A stretch of DNA of 64,000 nt from Armigeres subalbatus (GCF_024139115.2 NC_085141.1:70659481-70723480), one strand, 5' to 3'; positions 22,818 through 34,930 are shown, counted from the stretch's first letter. The notes: generated by a model not told the origin, from the letters alone. Numbers and translations: made by a program.

Positions 22818-24360
22818 CATGTCGCTGAATTTCCGAAACTATTTGCTGTGTGCTACCATTTTTTTATGTTCTTCAGAAGGTTTTCATTTGAAACATCTAG
22901 CTCGTAAACATTGAAAACCCGTGTTTGATAAATATTTTCATTCAAGCTTTTTACCTTCCTCGTACAACCTAGCTGTATGTATCGAAAAGCTATCGTTTAA
23001 TTCCGAAAACGAACTTTTTATAGAAGACTCGGAGACCCGCAGTGGTATACTGTCGGCGTAGCACCAAATAAGAATACGGAAGTAGGGACTTCCGAACCGA
23101 ATTTGTTCCGAAATTTTATCGGTCAATGTTGCGTTGATTAGCGCATTTTTTCTTAATCCAGCGCACTACTTCCGAAATTGGGTCGTTTGCCTGTATTTTT
23201 TTTGAGAAAAGTTCTTCTCCGGTACTACTGTCCGTGTGTCTGTATGTGAAAAAACATGAGTTAACTTTTCATTTAGTAATCCTTAATCGTATCCTCGCAA
23301 GTTGCATTCAAGGGAGGGCAAAGCCTTGTTGGTAATTATTAAATTTGATAACGATCAGGCATTGAATTTGAATGTAATAAAGAAAATTGTGTACCGAACC
23401 GTAAAAGGTTGATGTCTTGGCTAAATCACTGCCAGGTGAATTAAATTGGATTTATTGAGAATTTTTATTATTCCCAGCCTAATCAACCTTCCCGAATCAC
23501 CCAAATGTTTTCCCACTAAACGGAGGAAAATCTTCAATCTGATTATCCACAAGCTACGTTCCTCGACAGCACACATTCGGCGCCATTGAAGCTTAGTGCA
23601 CTTACAATGAGTAGAGTGTAAATCAAATTACCGATTCCTAATTCGATTGGAAGACATTCCACTGATGGATGTGACTGGGTCCATCCGATGCTGCCTTCGA
23701 TATAGTGATTCCCAAAACAGACAGCAGAGAGTGCATTATTTCAATTTGTTCTATCTTGGCAACCTTCTATCCGTCGCACCGTCGTCAAATCGGATCATAC
23801 CATCAGTCGGCGAAGGATACGGTTCGAGATGCCAGTAATGGGATATTGAATCATCCTTGCTTCTTTTGCTGACCATCAGATTTCAAACGGCGCTGCCATT
23901 GCGAGTGTTAAAAACGGAAATGCGAAAGACCTACATAAGAATACAATAAATAAATTCTACAGTCTTGATGGCAACACTGAGTTTAAAATGTTTCGACTGG
24001 GGAGTTTTTGGATGTCGCACAGTGTTTTTTTCTTGGTAAGGTACCAAACTTCAGATCATCACTCTGATGGAATTGGTGACATTCTTGTTAGCAAAGCAAC
24101 ATCTCCTCTACACTTCTGTACAGTGACCATCCGTTCTTTGGCTTTCGTTGATTGCAGTTTTCAATCAGAATGGAAGGCAGAAGGCTTGAAAAAAATAACG
24201 CTATGTGATTCTAATACAAGAGATAAGGTAAAAATAGATATTTATATCTTACTGTGTGTAACTTTTAGAAAACAAGGATCAAAGAGCGAGCTAGGAGTCC
24301 CTTCGAGTGTAATATTTTGCAAACAAATCGGTTAAGGATAAGCGCAAAAAAAACTTTTTT
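22818..24360. other. no recognisable feature
   Basis: Short chance ORFs only, including a 115-codon frame at 23,988-24,335 (+) that I do not recognise and that has no domain signs. Nothing else supported. Confidence 0.4.
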
Positions 24361-25096
24361 GCGCACATACAGGGAGCAGCAGGGACTATGTCCAATGGCT
24401 TTAGGACCCCTCTTCATGGCCACTGAAAGTTTGGGGGCCTATCCAGGGTGTGATTGGGTTTCATAGTTGACCTGTTGAACCTGTACAAAAAGCTGTATAT
24501 ATCCGAAATCAGGTCCTATCAAAGCACAATATGTGTTCCAGTTCAGTAGTTTCGACAATGGCAATTTTAACGGACACGAGCGAAAGACCAGGAAGATACA
24601 GAAAACCGAGGGCTTAAAGTTGAGTTGTTCCAATCCTTGAGTAAAATCGTGCCTTGAAATGGCGGGTGGGCTAAAGCCACAGTTGCCTTCCTTCCGGTAA
24701 GGGAAGATCCATTGATTATGAGTGTTACGTTATTTGTGGATGTTCAATAAAGCCGTGGAGACATGATATCTGACTCAGTCAACCAGATGGGAGTAGGACA
24801 AGTTGTTGCCTTCCAGGATTACGCCAATTCGGCATAAAGCTGTAAGGTGACAATCCCCGTATGGCATCGATGCATCCGAAAAGATAACCATAGGATCGAG
24901 AAGACAATTATTCCAGCTGAGTTCGGTTTAGGGCAGCGCTCAAGGGACCAAACAACATGAACAAAACTACCCAAGTAAGAGTGCTGTAAAACCGATATAA
25001 AACCAAAATGTTGCTATGGTAAGGTAATCAACAAAGCAACGCAGCTAAACCCCTTTGCAAGAGGAGGTCCGGAGAGATCTCCACCCCAGGATGCCT
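24361..25096. other. unassigned non-coding block beside an RTE fragment
   Basis: The sequence is moderately GC-rich and has the texture of a retroelement leader (for example GGACCCCTCTTCATGGCCAC, GGGAAGATCCATTGATTATG), but no second copy is present here and no ORF is open. It abuts the RTE C-terminal fragment that begins at 25,097. Confidence 0.35.
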
Positions 25097-25660
25097 TTAT
25101 TGGGGGGTGATCTGACTAATCTGGTTTGGAAAATGTATTGGAGGTAACCACTTTCCCTTCGATGGGATCGTCGGATCGTTGTCGAGAACCATTTTCACCG
25201 GGTTACTGTCCGACATTCTGGCTACGTGCCCGGCCCATCGCAGTCGTCCGATTTTCGCGGTGTGAACGATGGATGGTTCTCCCAACAGCTGATGCAATTC
25301 GTGGTTCATTCGCCTCCTCCACGTACCGTCCGCCATCTGCACCCCACCATAGATGGCACGCAACACTTTCCTTTCGAAAACTCCCAGTGCGCGTTGGTCC
25401 TCCACGAGCATCGTCCAGGTCTCTTGTCCGTAGAGAACTACCGGTCTTATAAGCGTTTTGTAGATAGTCAGTTTGGTGTGGCGGCGAACTCTATTTGACC
25501 GGAGCGTCTTGCGGAGTCCAAAGTACGTACGATTTCCAGTCACTATGCGTCTTCGAATTTCTCTGCTGGTATCGTTATCGGCGGTCACCAGTGAGCCCAA
25601 GTACACGAGTTCTTCTACCACCTCGATTTCGTCACCACCGATAGAAACTCGTGGTGGGTA
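25097..25660 (-). pseudogene. RTE-type RT C-terminal fragment, third sublineage
   Basis: An open minus-strand frame encodes VEELVYLGSLVTADNDTSRE, TLIRPVVLYGQETWTM, ALGVFERKVLRAIYGG and RLRWAGHVARMSDSNPVK. This is the conserved post-RT region of RTE elements, with about 65-70% identity by eye to the 55-58 kb family, so it is a related but separate lineage. The tail beyond SNPVK diverges. The upstream RT core is missing and replaced by the fold-back at 25,670. Confidence 0.85.
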
Positions 25661-26059
25661 GCTTACATTGCCCTATCCTGAGGTGATAGGTCATTTGGCA
25701 TAAAGTCTTTTGGCATAACGCCATTTGGCATAAGGCCGTTTGGCATAAAGGTCGTTTGCCATAATGTTATTTGGCATAACGGCCGTTTGGCATAATTGCT
25801 GTTTGGTATAATGGTCATTTGGCATAGTAGTTGTGTAATCATCAATTTCGAAGCTTATGCATAATATGTTCAATTATTTATAATTATTGTCACTTTAACA
25901 TTATAAGAGAGATGTTTTAAATTGATTTTTCGAAATAAAATTCAGATTCTATCAAATCACTGCTACTGCTGTTACACAAAAAAAAGGCAATACAAAGCAA
26001 ATGAAGTTATTTCTGCATATATTCATCTATTTAAAAACATACATTGTCGTACATAAGTC

Positions 26060-27070
26060 TAAAAAGTATAAGCTTCTTTTTTCAAATAATGCATTTGTCA
26101 GGCATATCACAAGGGAGAATATGTATGGTTCCTATTCTTAATATATGCATTCAGTTCTAGGGAAGGGAATATATAGCTCCTTCTTTCAAAGGATGCATTT
26201 TCATGGCGAAGGCAAGAAGAGATTTTATTCATTTGTTCAATTAAGGCATTTGCTCGTTTTAAGGCAAAGGAGGATATGATCCATTCTTTCAAAGGATGCA
26301 TCTTTCCGACAGTTACATCAGAGAAGATATGGTTCCAATTTTCAAAGGATACATTTTCCCGGCAGATGGCGAAATACGATATGCTTCCTTCTTCTAAATC
26401 AGGCATTTGCTCGGTTTAATGTGAGAGAAGATATGATATGATCAGAGGGTGACAGAAGGTCAAGTAGAAGGGAAAGATGAGATTCCTTCGTTCAGAAGAT
26501 GCATTTGCTCGTCAAAAGGTAAAAGACGACATAGTTTCTTTGTTGAATTCAGGCGTTTGCTCGGTTAAGGGCAAAGGAATATATGATCCCCTCATTAAAA
26601 AAATGCATTCGCCCGGCAGAAGTCAAGAGAGGAAATGGTGGCTCCACTCCTGTACCTCGAATGCCATCACCCCGAAGGCCGAATACATTTCAAATCTGTA
26701 GTTTCCTACTATTACTATTTTTAACACACACAGATACCGATGAATCGTAAAATGATAATCTTTGAAAAGAATTTTTATATGGAAAAGCTCTATCCTACGG
26801 TGTAAATAAGGAGACAACATTTTCTTTCTATTAACATAGGTGGACAATGGAAATAATACCTTCTTTAAATGAACGGTAACGGTTTATGGCAAACATAGGA
26901 GATAATGCCTTCTTGGAACAAAAGCATTTGCCCAGTATAAAGCAAACATAGGAGATAATGCCTTCTTCAGATGAATGCGTTTGTCCAGTATAAGGCAAAG
27001 AGAGGAGGTAATGCCTTTTTCAAATGAACGCGTTTGCCCGGTTTAGGGCAAACAGAATTGTGAATGCCTT
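26060..27070. repeat. 'GCATTTGCCCGGCAGAAG' satellite, left block
   Basis: Degenerate tandem repeats: GGATGCATTTTCATGGCGAA, GGCATTTGCTCGTTTTAAGG, GGCAAACATAGGAGATAATG. The later units (26,880-27,070) become a shorter, more regular variant. Same family as 5430-5810 and 28,810-29,110. Confidence 0.75.
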
Positions 27071-27625
27071 TTAGATGAACACATTTGACACAAAATTGCG
27101 GCATTATGTATTTCGTTCGACTTCATTCAGTCGCAGTACAAGATTTCGAATGGTGCAGTACTAGCTCAATCGAGTATGTTCTGTCAAACGAAATGTAAAC
27201 AGAGAGAATAATAGATAGCTGTCTCCGTGTTTAGTATGCCGCCCGCTGGAGAGACAACCTTCAGCGCATGGCGAATGTTAGTAAACAGAGAGAAAAAGAG
27301 TAATTTCATCAGCGTGTAGCATGTTGCCTGTTGGAAAGGCATCCTTCAGGACATGAATTGGCAGTTAATTTATAAACAAGCAAATTGTGCTCAATGACTA
27401 TAAAAAGGAATATTATTTATTGAGCAGTTGCAACCGATTAAAACATGTTTTGTAAATTGAGATATTGTTACTAAACAAATTATAAGTTTTATGTTTATTC
27501 GAGTTTATGCCACAGATCCAATTTTGAGCTAAATAATTTAAAGCTAAAGAAGGATTCGACAATAAATTGATACTAAATTAATGATTTTGTGTGTGTTACT
27601 TCTACGTGAAGTTAAACGATTTACA

Positions 27626-28002
27626 ATGATATAGAAATGCTAATATCATCTTCCAAACTTAACGACTAAATGCTGATGTCATATTAGAAATTTGGAGACA
27701 ACACTCGTCGATAGAAAATCCTTCCGTACGCGATGGCATATGAGCAAATCAAACAACCTTCCTTTTGCCAGTGGAGATATATCAGCTTCCACACTGATAT
27801 TCTTCCCTCCCCCTTCATACGGTCGTGTGATATATGCCATCACAAATATTGCCCTCCGCTCGCTTTCAAATCGACTTCTATAAAAACATTCTTCATGCCT
27901 GCCGTATCCTAACGGAACTATCAATTCTATACTTTCGCCTCTAATTCTATCATGAATATGTGCGTCTAAGTTTGGAAGATGATATTAGCATTTCCATATC
28001 AT
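27626..28002. mobile_element. TIR element, 377 bp
   Basis: The left end ATGATATAGAAATGCTAATA...TCATCTTCCAAACTTA is mirrored at the right end (TAAGTTTGGAAGATGATATT ... CATATCAT). Arms ~37 bp. The interior is non-coding. It is nested inside the 25,670-29,478 fold-back. Confidence 0.85.
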
Positions 28003-28059
28003 AATAAATTGATGTTTGCATGTGTTTTAGTTAAATGCACTTGGGTTATCTCATGCGCG

Positions 28060-28230
28060 TTTTTTCATTTCACTCAACTATGTTTACGTAGATTTTTGAA
28101 TATACACGTTTATACGCAGATTCCCCTTATCGATTTTCACGCGGTATATCAAAATCATCAAGAAATACGTGAAAAACGCAAAAAAAAAATTAGTTGAAGT
28201 CGTTTTTACGCGGATTTCGGGATAATTAGA
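28060..28230. repeat. imperfect inverted repeat with TTTTACGCGGATTT phrases
   Basis: Phrases such as TTTACGTAGATTTTT, ATACGCAGATTCC, TTTTCACGCGGTAT and TTTTTACGCGGATTTCGG recur over 170 bp, partly as inverted pairs. Probably a decayed MITE. Boundaries not found. Confidence 0.4.
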
Positions 28231-28809
28231 GATTGCATATTGTCTGGAAACTATAAAAGTAGGTATACTAACTAAGTAGGACATAATAACAAATATAATT
28301 GGAAACTTTCAGCAAGAAATGACTCTCGAGCCACATTCGAAAGCTACAAAGGTGACGAGTGTTTTTCATTCGACTTGAGTCGTTTTCCAGTGTGCCGTAA
28401 TGCCGAAAGCCGTAATGCCGAACATGTTTGACTCGATAGAAATACGTTCGAATCGAGATGCGCAATGCCACCCCTGGTTTCAAACAGTTCGATTTTGATG
28501 AAACGAATCGCGACTCCAACACGGTGAACCTTGTAAAAGGGTCCAAAAATAAGTAAGGATCAACGATAAAAAGTGATAAGAATAAGTCGTAAAACAAGTA
28601 ATAATCATTTACATAAATTATGAATAAATTTCTATTGATTAAATTTTTCACTCAAATAAACTATAAACTTGAAATCAGGACCACTGGGGATACTGGCTCA
28701 TTCCCATTCCCAGGTACTGTCCCACTCGGGGTGATGGCATTCGGAGTAGTGACCTTTGGGGTAATGGCATTATGGATTATGGATATATGGGTAGTGTCAT
28801 AGAGTCGTA

Positions 28810-29110
28810 ATGGTTCCTTCTTTCAATGCAGGAATTTGCTTGGTTTCAGACACGGAAAAATATTTCCCTTCTTTCAAAAGGTACATTTTCCCGGCAGACG
28901 GCAAGAGCCGATATAATTTCTTCCTTCAAATCAGGTATTTGCTCGGCATAAGGAAAAGGAAATAATGATCCCTTCTTTTAAAGGATGCTTTAACCCAGCA
29001 GAAGCCAGAGAAGATATGACTCCTACTTTCAATTCAATCATTTGGTTCGCTCGGTTCAATGCAAGGAGAAATATGATCCTTTCTTAGAAACCGTTTGCTC
29101 ATAAAAGGGA
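28810..29110. repeat. 'GCATTTGCCCGGCAGAAG' satellite, right block
   Basis: Same repeat family and the same orientation as 26,060-27,070 (TTCTTTCAAAAGGTACATTT, TCCCGGCAGACGGCAAGAG). It is therefore not part of the inverted stem. Confidence 0.7.
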
Positions 29111-29479
29111 GAAATATGCAAGTTTTCATGCAATGTCAATTTAATTCAATGCTGATCTATCTTGCTGGTTGATGCGTCAACATTTCAAATGGTCCCGTTT
29201 TGACAGAAAGCTTCTTTATTCTTAATTTATCACGCCGTACAATTCCGTTCCCAATTGTCATGTATTGCCCATATAAAAGAAACCACGTAACTGAATTGTT
29301 CAACAAATCTTATTTATCCATTAAACAGCTTAAATAATAATTATGCCAAATGACCTTATGCCAAACGACAATTATGCCAAACGGCCGTTATGCCAAACGG
29401 CCATTATGCCAAACGACTTTATGCCAAACGACATTATGCCAAACGGCATTATGCCAAATGACTTTATGCCAAACGGGGT

Positions 29480-29845
29480 ACAATCGTCAACCCCAGGGGC
29501 TTTGTTGTTTTTCAGTCGGCCGATCTCCTCCTGGATTTCCTGGAGATTCGGAGCCGGAAGTCGTATGTCCAGCGCGCGTGCTCCTAGGTTCATTACCATA
29601 CCGTCACCGTTGTCTGCCATATCGCCATTCATGTGCTCTTCGGAGTGTTGCCGACACCTTTGGATCACCTCACGCTCGTTCGTAAGAAGGTTCCCGTTTA
29701 CACATATCGGTCTGTGGCACGTGGCCCTTACGTGAACGGTTCAACTTCTCATAGAACTTCCGCGCGTTATTAGCGCGGTTCAGTTCCTCCGTCTCTTCAC
29801 GGTCTCGATCTTCCTGCTGGCGCTTTTTCCTCCGAAAAATCGAGT
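29480..29845 (-). pseudogene. RTE fragment, EN-RT linker and RT start
   Basis: The minus strand encodes an Arg/Glu-rich linker, NRANNARKFYEKLNRS-type sequence, a QHSEEHMNGD stretch, then APNLQEIQEEIGRLKNNKAPGVDD, the entry to the RT domain. It stops exactly where the TTATGCCAAACGG arm begins. It fits the same lineage as 25,097-25,660, with about 230 residues of RT core missing between them. Confidence 0.8.
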
Positions 29846-29910
29846 TTTGACTTCAAAAAAGTTTCACCATTTCATTGGTATGGAAAGTAGGATATCGTGA
29901 TAATTTTTCG

Positions 29911-30050
29911 ATAGGGAAGATTCATAAAGTACGTCACGCGAAATCGGCAATTTTCAACCCCTCCGGCCATTATTCGTCCCACTTTTTGTATTAGGCCTCT
30001 AGAATTTTTGTATGAGTCGTCACGCTACTCGGAACACCCCTTCCCACTAT
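29911..30050. mobile_element. MITE remnant, 'ATAAAGTACGTCACGC' type
   Basis: AGATTCATAAAGTACGTCACGCG with GTATGAGTCGTCACGCTACT near the far end is the same family as the better copy at 34,259-35,130 (ATCCACAAAGTA ... GTCACGC ends). Confidence 0.55.
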
Positions 30051-30080
30051 GCAAGAAACAAAAAAAGATTTTCAGAATCA

Positions 30081-30211
30081 TTTAATTTATTTAGCTTACA
30101 TTTAAACAGATAGCACTGGATCAACAATTAGGCACCCCAATACACGGTTCGAGGTCGCATCTCTCCATCTTCGAATGCTCCCCAAGCTCGCCAAGTCGCT
30201 CTGTACCTGAC
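30081..30211 (-). mobile_element. RTE 3'-end fragment
   Basis: About 130 bp matches 55,113-55,243 of the intact element: the last coding bases and the 3' tail, including ACAGATAACACTGAATCAAC-like sequence and the TAAATAAAT tail. This is a severely 5'-truncated insertion, the usual outcome of target-primed reverse transcription that ends early. Confidence 0.9.
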
Positions 30212-31306
30212 CAGAATCAATTTATCAGGAAAAGTATCTTTACCTTTCAGAATAAATTTATTAGTAAAAGTTGAGTCAAGTACATGACACTAACGACGGC
30301 CTTACTATTACCTGTATAAATAAGCGGTGGAATTAATTGAGGTACTAATAATTCTTCTAATGACAAGTAGGGGTCAATTTATTTATATTAGTGCCATCAA
30401 AAACGTGAGCAAGGTCATTATGGCAATCATTTTCAAACTTAATCATGATAGCTCAACAATGATTAGAACCGTCGAATTAGTGTCAAGCATTTTAACGCCT
30501 TTTGCCATTTAGTAGGAAGTATATATTCCAGAGAACATTTTAAGCTTGTAAATCACCAGCTTTTAACAATTCGCCATCACTCAACTGGAATGTAGACACG
30601 ATGCAATTATCAAATGATCACTGTATTACTATTTATGGGCAAATCTCATCTCCAAATTCGATCCTACAAATAGTAGCAGCATACACTCACTGCACTGTTC
30701 TCAATCCTGAGGCTTCCGCTTTTATCAGGTCCTGTTTGACCATTCGCAAATACTGTCCGTGTAAATAGATCCCGCTCGGATTTAGGGGTTTAGATTTACA
30801 ATTGCCGGGGATTGCGTCGGGATTGAAAATCCATTCTGGTTCCCTCCGCACAGTGCCCATACCACAGTGAAATCGATACCGAATGTGCTGGGATCGTACT
30901 CCAACCAACAACACGGGCTAGGGTACGTGACCGAAGACAAACCAAGGCTGACAGTGAACTTGAATATAAATTGAAAATAATATACTTCAATTCATGGCAA
31001 TTAAAAAATCAAACAATCAAATTCTACGTTAAGTGATTCCTAAACATTTGTTAAACCTGATGTTTTTTTCGTGTTGTACATTAAGTGTCTAGTCTTGTCT
31101 AGTATACACGTACCCAGCCAGTTCGTGAAAGAATTCTGGAAAGTGATAGATTCGACTGTCTGTTGTTTCTTGTCAATATTTATGTTTGAAGCACAAAATA
31201 AATGTAGTTCAAACAAAAAAAAAACGGATCGGCTGTGAAGCGTTGTTAAAAATACCTGTGCGAATCGGGAAAGGGCCTGTTGTTTGCCTGAATATGTCAT
31301 TTGGCC
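30212..31306. other. no recognisable feature
   Basis: Short ORFs without domain signs, and a poly-A run at 31,216. Nothing supported. Confidence 0.4.
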
Positions 31307-32030
31307 GAACCCACCTGATCAGTAGAGTGCGGCTTATTTTTCGAATGTTCCCGAAACCTGGAATTCGTGTCTTTTTATGGCAAAGAAAAAGAGTAGCCCC
31401 AGAGTTTGAGGAAAAATATTGAAGTTTAGAGGTCGCGCAAAAGCCTTTAAGTAGATTTTCCTACCAGTTTAGACTTCTATAAAAATAAACATAACTATTA
31501 GGGTGGTTCAAAAAATCAATTTTGCTCCACAACGCTCATCTGTATCATGTTCTGAGTGTCTTCCGAAAACAAAACATCATTTAGAGCAGATTTCAAGAAA
31601 TATGATGTTGCAGATTTAATAAACATAACGTTTTGTGGGCTTCGTGGCCGTGCGGTTAGCGACGTCAATCGTCTAGACGTATGTGCTGTGGAGTGTGGGT
31701 TCGATTCCCGCCCCGGTAAGGAGAAAACTTTTCGTAAAGCGAGGTGTTGTGTAAATGTCCTGTCCGTTGTCTCATGCTAGATGCTAAAAATTTTCAGTCT
31801 GTGCAATTTCTAGTCGAAGACCAGAAGAGAATAGTTATAATAGATTGTAAATTGAATAAAAATTGCCATAGTTATGATTATTTTAATGAAGGTCTCAACT
31901 TGCTGGTCAAAGAATCACATTAAAGGCCTTTGCACTCTGAGACTATTCTTTTTTTTGCCATGAAAAACATTAAAGCACACGAATTCCAATTTTGTGTAAC
32001 ATTCGAAAAAAGCCGCACCCTGCTGATCAG
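31307..32030. mobile_element. ~720-bp TIR element with ~110-bp arms
   Basis: CTGATCAGTAGAGTGCGGCT through TTTTTATGGCAAAGAAAAAG at 31,309-31,396 is mirrored at 31,942-32,028 (CTTTTTTTTGCCATGAAAAA ... AGCCGCACCCTGCTGATCAG). It sits between GTCATTTGGCCGAA repeats on both sides. A SINE (31,637-31,860) lies between its arms. Confidence 0.75.
31637..31860 (+). mobile_element. tRNA-derived SINE, third family
   Basis: GGCTTCGTGGCCGTGCGGTT resembles an A-box region. GTGGGTTCGATTCCCGCCCC is a canonical B box. The body ends with AATAGATTGTAAATTGAATAAAAATTG. It differs from the Feilai-like copies after the head and has no (AAG)n tail. Confidence 0.75.
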
Positions 32031-32589
32031 TCATTTGGCCGAATAGGTTATTTGACTAAAGAGGTCATTTAGTCGAATGTGATATCTGGCCGATTAGGTC
32101 ATATGGCCGAAAATGCCGTTTTACCCAAAGGCTAATTACACAGAACAAGAACTATGGCCAAAAATGTCATTTGGGTAACAGTGTATTTGCAGGTTACGGA
32201 ATTCTTGCTCATATAAATAAAACCCTTTTTTATTTTTTCTTTATTAAAGAGGTGGCATCCCTAGGCTGGCTTACCTGTGAGGAAGTATTCTAGCACAATA
32301 TTTTTATCCGCATAGAACAACCGGTGAAAAATTCATAAGTGTCCGCTCTATGGATAATTTAATTTTATTTCACACTCCTTCTCGTCAGATTCAATCAGTT
32401 GAGAAAGGCAAAGTCAGCAGTATTTTGTTTTCACGAAACATGCGAAGAAGGATGACACATTTTCGTACCATCACTTGTGCCGGAGTTTGTTGCATTGTTA
32501 TTTATTCGGATAAAATGGATGGTGAATGAAAATCCCAACCCTGGCAAAAAAAACGTTTGACATTATAGAATATTTAGCAGAAAATACCA

Positions 32590-33180
32590 TTTGACGTCTC
32601 AATGCTCACTCCTCACATCTTACTTCTCACTTTGCACAGTAAAAAGTGAAAGATTAGACATGAGGAGTGAAAAGTCTCACTCATCATTTTTTATTTCTCA
32701 TAGTGAGTGTGAAATGTAGATTCAGAATTTAGAAGTGACGCGTCGCACTTTTTACTTTTCAATCCTCAATTTCTTGTCTTTCATAAGAAAATAGAAGTGG
32801 AAAGATAAACGTCTCAATATCACATCTCATCCATCATTTATCACTTCCCATGTCAAACCCCCCACTTTTCACTCTGAAAAGTGGAAGTGAGAAGTGAGAA
32901 ATAATAAGTAAGAAGTGAGACGTCACACTTGATGTGAGAGGAATAAAGAATGATGAGTGAGAAGTGGGAAGAGAGGCGTTTCTTTTGTCACTTCTTACTC
33001 ATCACTTCTCACTACTTACTTTTCACTTTTCACAGTGAGAAGTGGTCGGGATTCTGCCAGATTGCACCAAGCGCCAACAATTTCTACAATTTCAAATGTG
33101 ACGTCTCACTTCTTACTTATTATTTCTCACTTCTCACTTCCACTTTTCAAAGTGAAAAGTGAGAGGTATGAAATGAGAGT
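32590..33180. repeat. (TCACTTCTCACTTTTCAC) low-complexity repeat, left arm
   Basis: Irregular tandem of TCACTTCTCAC and its complement GTGAGAAGTGA, so the block is itself hairpin-rich. It is mirrored by 36,600-36,845. Confidence 0.85.
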
Positions 33181-34094
33181 CCCCAAGAGTTTGTTTAGCG
33201 GATTTAATTGATCACAAATCATTTCGGATTTTTGAAATTTGAACCCATGAAAATTTTCCCAAGGGGGCACTAAAGGAAAAGTCGAAAATCAAATTTTATT
33301 TCTGATGCCAAAATCTATTTTTTTACTTAGAACATTTTTGAGACTTGAATTTTGTTCAGATGATGAAATTTTTTCAATTGAATTTTAACACCGGACGATA
33401 CGCAAACGTTTCCGTAGCCAAAAATATCCCCCTATGCAATATTTGAGCGAAATTGGGCATGATTTTGCTATGAAATTGCTCAAAATTAATCAAAACTTTT
33501 TATCTCACAAATGGCAATTTTTTTTTGTTCTGATGCCGAAAGACTAAAAATGCATGAAACTTTGAGAAACAATTTTTTGAAAAAAATCAACTGTTTTGGG
33601 ACTTTGAATTTTTTTTATGGCGGAAGCAATTGTTCATCGAGTCTAAAAACCGGACGTTACGCAAACATTTCCTAAGCCCTAAAGTATGCCCTCATGCAAA
33701 ATTTGAGCTCCATCCAAGGGGTGGGTCGCTGAGCACAGTTCAAATTGTGCTCACCACATTCTTTGTGACTATGTGTGCCACAGTGTGCCATAAATTGTGC
33801 CTCACCTTAAGTATGACACATTGTCATATTGACAGTCAGAAACATCTGGCAACACTAGCGACTGTAAACATCAGCAGAGTGAAACGGCTGTCATACGTGA
33901 TAACACGCGATGATACAATGGTACTCTTCGCAACATCGTTTTTGACGAGGTTTTTGCTTAATATCAAGCTGACTCTTGCCGTGATGAGAAAAATATGGAG
34001 TTCAAAGCGGTTCATTGGCATCGGTTGCAGTATATCCGCATGATTCGGTGGTGACAAAAATATAGTAGATGGCTGAAAAGAAGGCAATTATTAG

Positions 34095-34202
34095 TGCTGT
34101 CCAATGAGCGACTCGAAGTTGTTCCCGTCCAGCTCGTTCATTTTTGTCAACAAATGGACATGAGAGGGATGGGAATAACTTCGAGTTGCTCATTGGACAG
34201 CA
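34095..34202. mobile_element. small palindromic MITE, TGCTGTCCAATGAGC ends
   Basis: TGCTGTCCAATGAGCGACTC...GAAGTTGTTCCC is mirrored by GGGAATAACTTCGAGTTGCT...CATTGGACAGCA. Arms are ~37 bp and TTATTA lies on both sides. Too short to code. Confidence 0.8.
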
Positions 34203-34313
34203 TTATTAAAGCAAGAGCTACTTCAATAGACATTTTTTTTTGTTTCCTATTGGGGAAGATCCACAAAGTAGCACAAAGTAGGTCACGCAAAAATCGTCGA
34301 TGTTCAACCCCCT

Positions 34314-34472
34314 AGGGACCTTTCACAAATTACGTAACGCTGAAGGGGGTCAAGCCGGCCGCTACGATCCATACAAAAAAATTAAACCTTCCATACAAAA
34401 AGTGTTACGAGGGGGAGGGTAGGGGTCCAAAATTACCAAATTTAGTGTTACGTAATTTTAGAAAGAACCCCT
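34314..34472. mobile_element. MITE, AGGGACCTTTCACAAATTACGTAACGCT ends
   Basis: The left arm GGGACCTTTCACAAATTACG is mirrored at the right (CGTAATTTTAGAAAGAACCCC), ~28-bp arms. Related ends with an ATTACGTAACGC core appear at 12,299-12,345 and 62,885-62,920. Confidence 0.75.
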
Positions 34473-34596
34473 ATCCCCCTTCTTCACACTTTTTGTATTA
34501 TATGTGCAGCTCAAAACCGAATTTTTGAACTCACGACAATCAATTTTTCTTCTATTGGTCGCATTAGTTTCATCACTGCGCATCTGGTGCGCTGTA

Positions 34597-34930
34597 CCCG
34601 AGCAGGAGCGACGACCTCGATAACAGAAATTGGTATGATTTAGCCTTGCATAAGAGGTAAAATACCAAAAAATAATACCAAAAACTTATATGCAGAATAC
34701 TTGAGGCATACCATGTTTAGGTATTTCAATACCAAACGAATAATAATTGGTTATGCATTTGGTATTGAAATTCAATTTAATAACTGAGTTTGTTATGGCT
34801 TAAGTATTGTACATATTAGTTTTTGGTATTATTCCTTTGGTATTTTACCTCTTATGCAGGGCTAGTTCATAACAAAGTATGGTATCAATAACAGAATTAA
34901 GTATTATTGAGCCAATTTCTCCTGCTCGGG
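34597..34930. mobile_element. complete 'CCCGAGCAGGAG' MITE, 334 bp, TA-flanked
   Basis: The arms extend ~90 bp (CCCGAGCAGGAG ... TGCATAAGAGGTAAAATACC and complement) with TA outside each end (34,595-34,596 and 34,931-34,932). The interior is rich in GGTATT / AATACC. TA duplication suggests mobilisation by a Tc1/mariner-type transposase. One end of the same family is at 15,773-15,832. Confidence 0.85.

Larger units (their letters stand above)
25670..29478. mobile_element. ~3.8-kb fold-back element with 'TTATGCCAAACGG' arms
   Basis: The left arm (25,689-25,830) is a tandem of ~16-18-bp units containing CATTTGGCATAA. The right arm (29,339-29,476) has the complement, TTATGCCAAACGGCCG-type units, about eight each, so the arms are inverted. 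It lies between two pieces of one RTE lineage (25,097-25,660 and 29,480-29,845), as if inserted into it with loss of the RT core. The interior contains a satellite (26,060-27,070 and 28,810-29,110) and a MITE (27,626-28,002). No coding capacity is seen. Confidence 0.75.

Noticed and set aside
25689..25830. Short regular units resembling CRISPR repeats
   Set aside because: Spacers are only 2-5 bases, the units vary, and an inverted partner array exists at 29,339-29,476. It is the arm of a fold-back element.
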